Of a stretch of 64,000 bases of DNA, positions 40,044 through 55,000 are shown one piece after another (the first letter of the stretch is position 1; every line of letters begins with the position of its first letter). The DNA is from Cheiracanthium punctorium (lineage: Eukaryota > Arthropoda > Arachnida > Araneae > Cheiracanthiidae): assembly GCA_038373885.1 (NCBI GenBank), contig JAWZYV010013008.1:248001-312000 (forward strand). Reading direction: 5' to 3'. The notes beneath the pieces were generated by a model, which saw only the letters and a list, made by a program, of their open reading frames with translations, searched no databases and was not told the origin of the DNA. The position numbers and the translations under genes were made by a program.

Positions 40044-43000
40044 AACGGGGTTCCTATATTGTGATTATTCTGTTCTAAACATTATTTTTTTCTTATTTAC
40101 TAGATTAATCTTCTGTCATACAATAACTTATTATACATACTTAGTCAATAATCATTATATTTTTTAAACAATATGTTATATTTAATTTTGCTATAATATT
40201 TATTTTATTCAATCTTTTAAATTTATTATTATTCAATATATATTTATTATATTAATATACCTGGATATTCTTAAAATTTAATAATATTACCTATTAGTAT
40301 TTGGCAACTCCTAAACTTTCTTCTTTCCACTTTTACATATTTATTTAGTGGCAACACCAGTTTTCACTTTTTACAATTCTTAGCATTGGCAACACATATC
40401 AACTGTTCAAAATAAATTTCCATGTGCTCAAGGTATGGTATGTAAAATTATCTTTCTAATTTTTGTTATCTTTTTGATTTCTTCTTTCCTTTATATAGTA
40501 GGGTAGGGCCCAGATGTGTGGAGTTAATATCTCTTCTGATATGCCACACAACCGAAACCCTACTATTTGGTTTACTGTAAATTATAATCCACTGTTTGTG
40601 GTCCCTGAAGATGGTGACAGTGGTTATAATTTCCGTTCCATTATACTATCACAATAATTCTTGATAATAGCTGTTACTTTTATGCGAGATATGTCTTATT
40701 TGTAGTATGTTTTGTGTTTTACTTGTTAGTTATATATATATATATATACATAGGGTGTCCCAAAAAGGTGGTAGCACGCTTTAATTCTTTATGTATCAGA
40801 GATAAATGTTAACTGAAAAAAATAATATTCAAATAAGGTAGGAAAAAGGGCTATGTAAAGAAGAAAATCGTTTTGTTAATTTTTTAAAAATTATACTTTT
40901 TAAATTTGTATATAACCCTCAGACAAAAAAAAAAATCCTAATTAGAAAATTGTGCCCTATACACTTATGAGGTGATGTACAAAATTTCAGTCTTTTATCA
41001 TAAAAAGCGCCAGGAATATGAAGATAATTATGTGCTGACTTAAACCCCTTTTCAACGGCTCTTGCAGAAAAAAATCACGTTGGATGATTCCATTTCTGGG
41101 GACATACAGAAATTATCCAAGAAAATAATGCTAGTCAACAAATTTAAACTTTTTTTCTGTCTCTGGTTTGTAAATGGGTGGATTTACTGAATTTTGGAAT
41201 ACTGAATTCATTGATAAAGTCAATTTATGTCTATCCCATCACATTCCCTAGAGACACAGCAGAATCAGAAGCAGTACTGCCAAAATTTGTGCGAATTAAA
41301 TCAAGAAATGATATTAAGAACTTCATAATCCTATATTATTTTATATGTATGCATAGGCATAGTGCCAAAACGAAGGTCTAAATTATTTTATAGCATATTC
41401 TGAACTTTAATTTCTTTCTTTGGAAAATGTGAGAGCAATGTTCTTTTTTTTCTCACTTCATCACTCTCCCTAATAAGACACCACCAGTAGTCACCCATTA
41501 CTGAAGGGTTCAAGTGGTAATCAAATAAGTAATTGATTTTCTTTGGACTTTTGGAGTGAATTTCCCACAGACATAACAAAAGTTATCGGGTTGGCTTAGA
41601 CAACAATGTATACTAGTTGCCATTTTTAGTTAATGTAAGTTTTAAATATATATACACGACATTTTAAAAATAGAAATATCTCTCACTGGACACACACACT
41701 GAATAAAAAAACTCACTATACATTCTTTGGCTGAGGTATATATGACAGTAATTGCACCATGCATGTTTCAACATTCCTTAGTTCATAATGTTCATTTCGC
41801 ACTACTGGATTATCTGTCCATTTAACGCAGGTACGGGTAACATTTGGAAATTTGTGGGTCCAAACTTAAGGATGCTAGGGAAGGTTCGAGCCATATAATT
41901 GGATTGATATCCGATTTTGAATAGTTTATTTGAGGTTTTGATATACCCTGCGGGTCGGATCAAAAGCCGAGTAGGGCCATATCTGGCTTGCAAGCCAGAG
42001 GTTGCCCATATGTGATCTAAAGAGTAACATATACCATCAAATGACAATTTCTTGATCTTATAGTCCTCTTGTACCAAACAAAAGAACAGAAATTAAACAT
42101 TAAAATAAAAGAACAGAAGGCATAGCTGCCAACCTTGGAGAATGAAAATTAGGGAGATTTTCGAAAAAATTAGGGAGACTTTAAAAAACCCTTGTTATCG
42201 ATGAAAAAACTCCATGTACACATGCGTAATATATCAGTAACCAAGAAAATTACATATATATACAAGAAAAATTTATAGCTTAAAACATTTATTAAAACAG
42301 CTAATTTTAAAATGCGATAAGGGGGGCATTTTACTTAAAAGTAAAGATTACTTTAAAGTATTTAATGCCAGGGGGGGGGGCACTTGCCCCCCTGGATTTT
42401 TGTATGCAGTGTTTTCCCTTGCTTTTTTGTTTTTTTGAACACGGTAACCATACTTTTGAGTAATCTTTGCCCCTCCAACCCCTGGGAAATATTCTGGCGG
42501 CACCCATCTTTGCATTACAAATGAATTAAAATACTGAGAACGTTTTGTACGTTTCGAGACGTATTTTTTGGCTATATCAGAATCCAGGAACATCTTTTTG
42601 AATAATGCTCCTGCATGATCTGAGCAACTTAGTGGCAAGTTATGCTCAATGATGAACTTAGTAAATAAGCACTCTGCTTTTATCATGCTTAGATCCTGGG
42701 ATGTAGCAAATGAGAAGTCAATCTTAAACTGTTTGCACACGCTTTAGTGTTGGTTTGATGCTTTTTCAATTTAGCGTGAGTCACAATGTCATTTCTTCCT
42801 CCTTGCGCGATAGCAATATCGCATGTACTATATGTGCAAAATGCAAAGTTTGCACCTTTATTCGACAGTTTGATAAATTTAAAGTCCTTGAAATAATCCG
42901 ATTCAAATACTTCTTTCCAGACATAATTTTACCGCTCACTCAACTACGAGCAGCACAATCTAGCAGGCTGGATCGCAAAATAAATAAACATACACATGCA

Positions 43001-46000
43001 GAGTGGAGTGGAGAGGAGGGGGGGAAGTTCTGTAATTCAATTCTGCGGAGTGTTATCGATAATCCCAACCGTTGTCTTTCGGAAATTCATGGGGAATCGT
43101 CGAGAAAGCTTGCTACGTTCTACGTGCTATGACGTCATTACGAAATATCAGATTCGGCCAATAGCGAAGTTTCTTCAGTTTCTGTCGTTAGCATTTAACA
43201 AGTTCTGTAAAATTTTTTTAAAAATTGATAAGTACATAAAACATGGGAATAATTTGGAAAAATTCGGGAGATTTATAAACTTTTTGGGTGTTCGGGAGAT
43301 CGTTCTGAAATTAGGGAGTCTCCCGGAAAAATCGGGTAGGCAGCTATGAGAAGGTATTGAAATAATAAAAACAAAAAAAATAAATAAAAATCTTTAGAAA
43401 CTCAAAAATCTTGCATGCTAGAACATTTTGAAACATAGATTCAGATTTTACACACCAAAGTACTTACTAATTGATATATCACGTCCCAGAGGCAAAATGG
43501 CTGTTGAGTAATGTAATTTTTTCAATTCTAGCAACTAACATTTACATTCAAATTCAAATATAGCCCCTGATCATTTAAGTTTAAAGATATCTCCCAGGCG
43601 CTTTATCATGAAAGCCTTAAATTTAGTACTTCACCTCATTAGTGAATGGAACACATTTAACTAACTGAGAATCTTTTTTTGTATGGGGGTCGTATACAAA
43701 TTTAAAATGTGTAACTTTTTATAAATTAATGACCGGACTTTTTTTAAGTCTTTTTTCCTATCCTATTTTGAAAATTTTTTAAAAATTAACATTGCCCACT
43801 TATACGTAATAGATAAAGAATTAAAACATGTTACGACCTTTTTGGGACACCCTGTAGTATATGCAGAGGGTAAAACAAACACCAGCCATAACTTTTAGTT
43901 CTTACACTTTTTATAGATATATATAATAAATTATAAAGTTACATTAAAAAAGATACAGAATTTTATGAAATCATTTAAAAAGTTTTAGGAACTAAATTCA
44001 AATACAAAATTTTTATATGGCCCCACATTAAAATTTCCCCAATGAGTAAAAAATGTGCCCACTCTAATAAGGGAATGTACAAAATTTCAATATTTCATCG
44101 TAATTTATAGCTTTTGAAATACTTAAGCTGTGTGTTGATATGTAATGCTGACAAAACAGCATGGAAATATCAACACACATTTCCTAGTTCTTAGCATTTT
44201 CTGGGAAATCTATTTTTTGATGTGCAAAGTATCAATATGTGAGGGGAAGCATACATTCTGTACGTGAGCTTCATGGTAAGAGCTGATATTTTGTCATATT
44301 TTTACAATCATTCACATAGCAGTGTTAGTACCACTGCTTCGAAAATGAACATATTATGTACAACTACAGGGGGGGGGGGGGAGGTTGCTTGCTTCCTCTT
44401 TATTCTGCCATCATTCACTGTATAGTAAAGTTAATATACCATTTGTATATAACATATGCTTTAATTTGCTATTCATACACCTTGAATAAGCAGCCATCTT
44501 AATATTTAATTTTACATTAACTATGTTATCTTAAAAATGGAAACACCTATTTTGAATTTATTAAATGAAACAAAGCCCTCAAATTAACCCAAATACAAGT
44601 TTTCACAAATTTTCTATAGTAATTTTCAGAGATATAGCAAATTCTTTATTGTGTGATTTTAAGGAGTTATCTTCAAATTGAAAACAGTATATGATGGTCC
44701 TGAATTTTAAATCTGATAATTTTTTCATGCTAAAGATATAAAAAGTAATTTCATTTACCATTTCATCTAATTTCAAATTAGCAATTTAATATTTGAATTT
44801 TCAAAATGATTAAGACAATGCATTACAGAGTATACCACAGGGCAGTAAAATATAGTGAATATGTATCAACACTAAACAGTAATTGGCTGTTAGAAAACAA
44901 ACTTGCATACTTCTATCGAGCTCTGCAATGAATTCTAGCTCCTCAAATTGGCTTCCAAAAATGGACATTTTCCTCTCCATACTGAACGTTTGGCTGTGAG
45001 TATATAGTATGCGATTGCTAATGATAGGTCCTAGTAGCAATACCCACAGACAGTCAAGGAGAGAGTTCTGTATATTTAAAAATGTGTTTCAAGTTAGTTA
45101 ACATTTTAAAAGTATTTTTTGGTGAAAATGATCATGGAAGAAACACAGAAAAATCTATGAAAAAGACTATTAAATGTTTTTTTTTTTCTTTTAAATTAAG
45201 AAAATGTTAAATATCTGAGAAATGAAATGAGCTATGCAATGTTAAAGCACTATCAAACTTTACAAATCTCCAATTTATTTACTTAAAAATATGCTATTTT
45301 TTAATACTGCTAACTTGTATTATTTTCGTACAAAATAAATCTAATTTACAGTGTGAACATATATTAGGGTATCCTTTATTTTATGAATTCAAAATTTTTT
45401 CCACACATAACCCCTCAGTTTTTTTCTTATGTTAAAACACTTCAAAATAAAATTTCTTGTAAATTGGACAGTATTAACCTGTGCCAAATCACATTGAAAG
45501 TTGTATCCTTAATAAAGCATGTGCCAGTAGTTTGTTGTTTCAGCTGTTTACAATACCTCTTATATAAACTAAAAATGTTTCTTTTTTATAATTAAAACTG
45601 TGCATACCCTTTAAATTTATTTTGCTTGACCTTAAACATTTGTTAGACAAATATCAACTTTCAAGGATAATGTTAACCCATGATAAATTGATGGCGAAAA
45701 CAAAATCATTATTTTGCATTTCTCTGTGGATATCTGAATAACATTCACTTATTAATATGCAACCCAGGAAAATGAAATACGCTTTTGTAAGATTCCGAAT
45801 AATAAACAATATTCATATAATGAAGCAGATATATTTTTAATGACTATGTGGGTTATTCCCAGCACACTGGAATCCAGAGATTCTGCAATCGCACTCACGA
45901 AGAGTGTGAAATACAACTAGCCCCCATATGCTTATGTGAAATATTTATTGTTTCTGATGCTCAGGAAATAACCTCTTATATTGTCGAAGATTGTTGTATC

Positions 46001-49000
46001 GCTTAAAAAGCAGTGATATTCCATTGTAAAATAAGAAAAAGGAAGGAAAATCAGTGCTGACATCATAAGATAAAATTTCAATTTTTGCACATTTTCAGGG
46101 CAAATATAGAAGGAATTTTTGAGATAGAATGTCAAAGTTTTGACTTGCAAGATAAATTGCAATTTTGTATACAACCTGTCTACTAATTTAACTTTACATG
46201 TTCAGTAACGAACAAAGTGGAGTGAAAGAAATAATTACTATTGTATAACTCTATATGAAAGATAACATAGTAGCAAAAGCAATCAGGAAAACTCCTACCA
46301 TTTTAATGGTTACAATTATCCATATTTTCCTTTGACATCATCACTTCATTACTGTACCGGCACATATTTTTCTCAGAGAGATATTTTTTTATAGAACTAT
46401 AATCAAACTTTAAATTTTTACTTATTCAAATTTAATCACTTGAAAATTTTAACAGACTTCATAAAAAATTTTACCTTTTTTAATGCAACTATATTTCTTT
46501 ATATATGTGTCGTTTATAAATACTTAAGAAATACAAAACCCAAGTTAATGCTTTTGGGACATCTTGTATATTATACATTTGCTCAAACTGGTTTATGTGG
46601 GAATTGTATTTTTTATTTATACAGCTGCACATAAGGACTGACTTATATGCATTAATTTGTGTACATGACACAAACTGTCTTCATACATTAAATATTTTTG
46701 TATATATTTTATACATCATTTTTTACTATGTGAATTTAAGTAAAGAAATTTCTAGACTTTCTTTTACAAATAGTTTTCCATAGTAGGTCAAATGATTGAT
46801 TTATATGTTTAAATAACAGAATCACAGTAACTTACTTGCCACAATCTATAAAATCCAAAATCTCCATAATGATAAAAGTAAGTGAAATGCCCAAAACCAC
46901 TGAGAAAAAGATATGATGTCACTAGAACTCGTATTTGCATGTATATTGGTAATACCTAGATTAGAAATATTTTATAAATAGACTTATAATATCATATAAC
47001 ACATAAATAAAGTGATTTTTAACCCTTTCCGAATGAGCATAACGTAAATGTGTTTCAGTAGAAATAAATAAGGTCAGCAAGTGTGCATTTGTGGTGAGAG
47101 TTTATTTGCTCCAAAGGACAGCTACCACATATATGCATATTTAAATAGAATGCTTTGTATTACAGTAGAATCTCGCTACAACGATATCCTCTATAGCGAT
47201 AATTCTCTCTATTACAATATTTTTTCATAGTCCTGGCTGAATTCCCTTTAGATTAATGTAAAACAGTTCTCTGTATTACGATATCCTTTAAAACGATAAT
47301 TCTCTCTACAACGATGGTAATAATTATCCCTTACATCACAATAATTCTCTCTACTACGATATATTTTTTTTTCTACGATGCATCAGAAGCCCAACTCATG
47401 CACACACATTGAAAGCTACACAAAGAAAGTCGAGGTAAAATGTGGTTGGAACGGGTTGGACCACGCCTCTGCCAAAGAACGTCTTCTAAGTTTCGTTTTG
47501 CTGATGTAACACTATGGTAATGAGAAAGTGCATTTCTCGTAAGGTGGAAGGACAGTTGGCATTTCCTGGATGACACATCTTTGATTCCTATCCCCCTCTT
47601 TAAAAAATGGTCAAGGATTCCTTTCACCGGAACTGATATAGAAAACGATACGTTCTTTTGTCTGAACTTGAGTAAGAATTTTAACCTCCGATAAATCCTA
47701 TCGAGGTCGATTATTACACGAGGATATTTTAAATTATTTATGAGTTTTGTTTACTTTGAAGTTTGTTTAGTGAAAATCGAAAGCAAATGGCTAAAAGAAA
47801 ACAAATATCTATCGAAGTGAAATTCAACATCATAAAAGATTTTGATAAAGGCATGAAGCAAAATAAATAAGGATAAATTAATGGGTATGTATTTTCAATT
47901 AATATCTAATACATTTTAAAAAACGCTTTTGCGGCATTCAGGTATTATTTATTTAGACATTATATATTTGTTATTCAAATATGCTATAAATATTTATAAG
48001 CTATATCGCCGCTAGAATCCCTGGCGAGGCGGCAAGGGTATTTAACTAAAATTTGTGAGTGTTGTGAAAATTACTGAAAACTATAAACATGTTTTTCTCC
48101 TTTCATTTATTATATATTACTTGCGAGGGTGTGCTGAATGAAAACAGAACACTTTCTGGTGACACCGCAGGGTATGGGATATATGAAGAACAAAAATCAA
48201 AAATCTTTTCGTTCCAATATCGATTCTCTCTATAACGCTAATTCTCTTTACGATATATTATTTTGACCCCCAAAATATCGCTGTAGAGGGATTTCACTGT
48301 ATAAACAAAAATGATGGTGCTATTTTTGTATAACAATTTCTGATGGTTACTGCCCGGTTTTCAGAGACCATTGACCTTCAGAAGTACTCTTTTAAAAACA
48401 TTTTTGTTTTGGCAAGAAGTCTCAGCAAGTGTTTTGGTAATTTAAACAAATGCACATGCTGTTAACAGCTATCACTGTAGGGACATCCTCTCACTTTAGC
48501 AGATGGTAGTTTCTGTTTTTATTTATTATTTATTTTTCATGGAAATGAGGAGATATTGGTTCTATAGTAGTATTTTCATGGTCTGGTGTCAGAGAGTTAA
48601 GTTGAAAGGATGGCTAAAAGAAAATGGGGGCTAATGCAGAAAACATTTTGTCTCTGTAAGAGCAATCAAAGTGAAAATCAGTACTAGTAAGTGAATCAAG
48701 CACTTAAATAATTGAAAGTCAATCAGTACTAGAAAGTAAAGTGGATAGTAAGATTCTTGGATTTTATCTGATTCGTCTGGAGATTAATCGAATGATGATG
48801 ATAATGATACAGGCTTTCAAAGTGTATCCTTACTTCAATCACTGGTATCATATACAAAAATGTTTTTAAAGTAATGTGTAAATATTTTTTTTCAATTGTA
48901 GGTGAGTGCTAATTTGTATTGAATCTTTTAATTTTATACTACATAATGATAAAATAAAATGTACTTGTAAAAAAATATTAAAATCAGTGGATAACAGCTT

Positions 49001-52000
49001 GGAAAAAAAAGTATACAATCACCAAATAATTACATCATCAAAAAAAAAAAAAATAAATAAATAAATAAATGGAGAAAGCATTTCTCTCAGGTTCTAAATA
49101 TTAAAATGAATTTTGAGAATATAAAGTTGCATAATTCTTGAGTATTTCAATACAGTCGAACTCCGCTATAGCGAACCCCAGTATATATCGAACTCCACAA
49201 TAAAACGAATGAAAATTTTGATCCTGCCGTTTTCCTATTGTATTTAATGCTAATTTATCCTTTTATAGTGAACCTCTGAAATCTTAGAATTGGCTAAAGC
49301 AAACCTTTTTTTCAGTCTACCACTGATTTTTTTTTTTTTTTTTTTTTTTTAAATCCTTAAAAAGAACAGAAAATACATTTCAACAGATTGCTAATTTATG
49401 TGCAGCTTATAATTCTAATCCTACCAGAGATAAATTCTAATCCTACCTGGAGATAAATTCTAATCTTATCAGATTCATATAGGAATAACATGCAAGAAGT
49501 AATCATTGAACATATTTTATAATTTAAACTACTGTAATCTATATTTTTGCTGTAGATGTTTTATGAAATATAATCGTACTTTTATTCAATATTTTTAACA
49601 TTGTGTATTTTAGGTCTAAATTGATCGTAATTTGTTTTTCCTTTTTACTTTAATTTTTGTATAAAGTTTTTATACCCATTTTACCCTGTGGTTTAGGGTA
49701 AAATGGGTATATGCTGGTTAAAGTTATATTTCACTATAATTGGATGGAGAAAATAAGAAATTAAGTAGCTTAAATTTACACTTGAAAATCAAATTTTAAT
49801 CAAAAGCAATCAGAATATATTGTTAGCTGCTGAACCAAAGCTTATGAACAAAAGGTATACTGGCAACGATTGTTGCAGCTTTGTTGAGGTAGCTTTCTGA
49901 CAATTTGTGATGCTTGCACATCATCTATGTCATCTTTTTCGGGGAAGGCACAGAATTATCTACCAGATTACTTTGCTGCAAACTTCACAGTGTATTTATC
50001 TTTATAAGGGGTGTCAATAATAAAACCTATAACAGGGGTCGATGCAAATGAAAATTGGGTCCATTTTGCAGCCCTTTCACAAAATTACAACCAATTAAAA
50101 TGGCCCCTTCACAAAAATACAATCGATTAAAATGGCCCTTCATTGTCATTTAACCCTACATTTTAATCTGTTTTATCAATTATTATTTTTTTTAAAGTGA
50201 CTTTTATTAAAAATTGGTATGAAAATTCACAAAAGTAAGTGTTGAAATTCTTAAAATTAAGTATTAAAATTCATAAAAATAAGCACTTTTTACAAAAATG
50301 GGACCATGGAAAAAATTCCTGGATCAATCTCTGTATAAAATCTTGAACAGACTTTACCAGAAATTTTGCAATGACCCAGTCAGTGGATTCACTGCAGGTA
50401 GAATCATGGGATTAACTTTTATTTCATTGATAGTTTTGTTTATTTTTACTGTTCATCCTTTTTTTGCCTCTTTTGCATTCCTAGCCTGTTCTTCAATGTT
50501 AAGTCTTACAGCCACCTGTTCAGTAGTTAAAACTTCTCCCACATTTGCTTGCACTTGCTTTGTTAGAGTCTGTAGACTTATCTTATATAGTCTGTATCTT
50601 GTGACTAATTTAATGCCAATTATGCCACTGTCGGCCATCTAAAAGTTATCAATTTTATGATCAGAGTTCACAAATTCTAAAATATAATTTTTTTTCAAGT
50701 GATAATTACTTATTACTTTATTCTGTGGTTATACTGCAGTTTTTTGAACTTGCAGCTGGCAGAGCAGATTTGACAGTTTACATTGATCAGACAGTGCGGA
50801 GTTTAAAGCCTTGCGGATTTCAGATAATTGGACTTATGGTCTTCTACTGTACTAATTTGCATAGGGGAGGTAGGCTCCCAGACAGCACAGCAAACTTGCA
50901 TCAAACTTGCAGCAAGCTTGATTTATCAAGTCAATAAGCTTGAAAATTCCAGGCGTGTAAGCTTGATGCAAGCTTGAATCCAGTGTTCTAGTTTACACTT
51001 GCCCAGCTTGCATTAAGCTTGACATTTCAAGCTTAAAAAATTTTCCAAAAAAAAAAATATTTCTAAATACACGGGGCGCCCGCACCCCACATACTTTATT
51101 TTTCTGCGCATTTTCCCCCTCTATGCTGTAATTTTAAGTTATTTTAATCTGTTTCCATCGAGTGTCCGTGGCTAGAATAGAACCCGGAACCTTTCGGTTC
51201 GTAGCCGAGCCACTGGGTTCGGTTCGTAGCCGAGCCACTGGCTCTGGTGGCCATTTAGCCACCAGAGCCTTGTGCAGCTATGACTAAAGTTTGAAGTGAA
51301 TTATTAAGCGGTTTTCTGGCCAGATTGATAAGTGGACGATATGTTATTTGTTTTTTTTTATTTTTCCATGGGATGCATCAAAATTAAAATAATTTTATGT
51401 GTGATTAAGAGACTCTACTAATAGGGAAATAAACATAATATAAACTTAAGAGCAACACATGTTTTAAAACTTTCGCAACACTCATGAGCAATACTGCCGC
51501 TGGCCAAAATCGAGACAAACGACTGATTTTGAAATCAATTTTGTAGTATAATTGTATTTTATTTTGAAGAATTTCCATATTTGGAAATATAGAATGGGTT
51601 TATTTACTTAACACAAATTTTGTGTTAAGTAATCTGAAATCAAAGAAACAGATAGTTAAACGTTACTTCGAAATGCTATATCACAGTTGCTAACATAACA
51701 TGTATGGAATACAAACACTTTAGTCATTTTTGTAAATATTTCTTATAACAAATAATTGAAAAATTTTGCTATTTTTTAACGCTAAAAATTCTCTTTACAA
51801 GTGTGGTTAGTTATTTTCCTACATATTGGTATGCTATATCGATATAGAGCATTTCGAAGAATTAAAAATAAGTTTAAATTAATTTATACAAATGTAAATT
51901 TGAATTATTTTCATTGTTCATACTTTATAATTAAAAAAATTATTTAACTTCTGATTTTTTTTTTTATCCTTTGTAATTTTATTTTAAAACTACAAAAGTG

Positions 52001-55000
52001 TAAGATGTAAGATTTTTGGGCCCTAAAATCTGTAGGCCCTGGGCAGTTGCCCCGTTTGCCTAGCCGGTAATATGGCACTGGTAATAAAATAAACACATCT
52101 TTTACGAACTTTCAGCAAATTTGAGGACGCTAGACAATTAATGTCCATTCTCTTTCACAGATGATCAACGCTCCTTTAAAAAGGAAAAATCAAGCGAGTA
52201 GCAATTACCAAGCTTAAATCAAGCTGTATTTAAGCTTGACAATTCAACTTGACTCCTGCAAGCTTGCTGCCAGCTTAGAATGAGTTGAACTGTCAAGCTT
52301 GCATTAATGCGTCAAATTCAAAGAAATGTCAAGCTTGATTTAAGCTTATGTGCTGTCTGGGCTATATAATAATAAGTAAAATAATAGGACTAGTTAGTAG
52401 CATTAATAAATAGAGAATTAGGCCTATATACATATATTAAGATAATGATTTATTAGTCATAAAAGTATGCACATGAAATGAGTTTAGGTAACTGTCCCTA
52501 AACTTAAATTTGCTCTCAAAGGTCTTTTAACTGATCATCCTTCATATTAAATCTCAAACTCAAAAATATTGGCTATAACCATTTTAACCCGAGTAACTAA
52601 ACATGCTATACATTTTTTGTGAGTAAGAAAATTTACTTGCTTTTAAGTTTCCTGTTAAGATAACCTTTCTTCTATAAAATTCAAACAATAGATTTCTAAA
52701 ATTCCTCCTGTAAATTTTTATGGAAAGAAGTTTGTCAGACACTAGAAACACAGTGTTTTATCTTCTGAAGGACAAAATGACTGCTAGGCCTAGTAAATGT
52801 ATTGCCATAATTTTTTTTACCAAGTTCAAATGTTGCCATGTGAGCATTTTAATAATAATTTTTCATTTTAAAAAAACTTGGTCTGGTAAAATGAAAATAA
52901 AAAAAGTAAATATACCCATTTTACATTGGCTACCCACTTTATCCCCGGTGACCCTACTAAATAAGTAATCAAAACCTTACTGAAAGTAAAATGTTTGCAT
53001 TACATTAGATGCTTGTAAATTAAAAGCCAGAACTTAGTAAATAGATGAGAGAATTTATAGCATTTTTGCTAGCCATTACAATTATCACACTCTTCCTTTA
53101 CTTTACATAGCATGCTTTCATGGACTTAGCATTTCAATTTCAATGTTAGTTCCTTTCTCTTTTTACTTTTTACATATTTCACTTTTTTTACAACTCAATG
53201 ATAAATACCTTTAAACAAAATGTTTTTTGACACTACAGGATGCTAAAGAAAAACATATTTACATCTTTATTGTGAATCATTTTGAAACAGTATTTTAACA
53301 TGGGTTGAAATTTCAAAAACAAATTTAATATGGTAAACAATTTTAAAATTAAATACAAAACTTTTTGGATATAATCGAAGCTTCAGGCATGTAATACACA
53401 AAACATATTTTGAGCTAATCTTAGAAAGAAAGAAAGAAAAAATTTACCCTGCTAGCACCTGTCATGTGATAAATTAATATAACCAACTGCATCCAGCCTT
53501 TCCATTCATTTGTTTGATCTCTATGAAGAACCTGAGTCTATAACGAGATAAAAATCATTACACGAATTTTAGTACATTTTAACATTTATATCATTCCTAA
53601 ATGATAGAGAGATTTGGAAGTTTTATTTTATTTTTCCCTATTTTAGTTAGAGAGGGAAAGAAATTGATGTTTATTATGAACATCATTTTCATGAAAATGA
53701 GTTTTACTACTGCATGTTAAGAAAAACTTCTAAACAATAGTGAATAAAGTATGAAAAACTTATTCCTTTTCAAAGATTATATAAGACTAAACAAAAGCTG
53801 TTAATTGGAGCACAAGTTATTGATCATTAAATTCCAATTAATTAACATTAAAATTTAGAGAGATCTTGTCAAATATATGATATATTTCCAACTGAGGTGG
53901 TTATGAGTACTTATTTTTTGTTAAATTCGACAATTTATTATCAAAACCTACGAAAACTATTTGACAAGATTTTGGGTATGGCTCCAGTATAGTTAGTTTT
54001 CCTATTATGCCACCCAGGTTGTGTAGTGGCTAAAGAACCATTCTACTATACAGGGTCTCCACTAATGTCAGGAAGCAAAAATAGTATCATTTGTAGCCTG
54101 ATATAAAAAAGTCGCCAGTTTAGTAACCATTTTCTTAATTTGTTGCCAAAATAGTAGCATTTTTGCATGATCTTGTAGTTGAGAAATAAACATACATCAT
54201 TTAGATTAATTTAAGAAAGAATGAATAAAATGATAAATTAAAAAACCTTCATGCGTTACATAACACAACATACAGTGCATTTTTTAAAATAATACAGTTT
54301 AAAAAAACAGATTAGAATGTTAGATGAATGACCAGTTGCAACTTGGAAAAGAAAAAGGAGTTGAGAAAAACCGAAATCTGATTTTCAAATTAATCACCTG
54401 GGGTAAGGTACAAGTAGCCAAAAACTTGAAAATAGTATGAAAATGGCATTTTTTATTCAAAAAAGTCACCCAAGTTGCCTTATCTTTAAATTAGTAGCAA
54501 AAGTCACCTTTTTAGTTGCCCGTGGAAACCCTGATCCATACCACGGACCTGGGTTTGATTCCAGGCACGGGTGTCATTTTGTCTATCCCTTCATAGGAAA
54601 CATTGGTGCACCTATTAGATGTGTCCCTAATAAAGTAACCAGTGTTTCTGGCCTAGTAGTGCCGAATACCAATAAACGATTAGTGCTTACCAATAGAAAA
54701 AAAAATAAGCTTAGGGATTTTCAAGATTATTAAATACTTTCTAATAATGTTAATATCTAGTGTGTATTAGAAAATTTATGAATAGATCATGAAACATACA
54801 TACTTCACACCATTTGGGAAAGAAAAGCCAATAGATTCATAAAAAGAATCTAAGATTCATGCGATATTGTAATCATAACTTTTGCATGTATTAATGTACA
54901 CATCTTGAAATGTTCAAACTTGTTTTACATAAAGTACATATACCAAATGCTTTCTGCAGCATTTGCAATATCTGTGACTGAAATTCTATTGCAAAATTAA

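Larger units (their letters stand above)
40749..43854. mobile_element. Mariner-like inverted-repeat element, 3.1 kb
   Basis: GGGTGTCCCAAAAAGGT near the left end matches the right end read inward, CAGGGTGTCCCAAAAAGGTC. TA-rich DNA adjoins both ends. Subterminal segments (for example near 40960-41000) resemble segments at 43935-44110 and 62430-62600, so it belongs to a family with several relics here. No transposase is recognised. A hAT-like element at 42121-43348 is nested inside. Confidence 0.78.

Noticed and set aside
47373..47627. 84-codon minus-strand frame inside the pogo-like element
   Set aside because: It is on the strand opposite to the transposase start and shows no similarity to transposase or host proteins.
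49020..49075. Possible microsatellite-based regulatory element
   Set aside because: It is an ordinary (AAAT)n run next to a poly-A tract, with nothing to suggest function.
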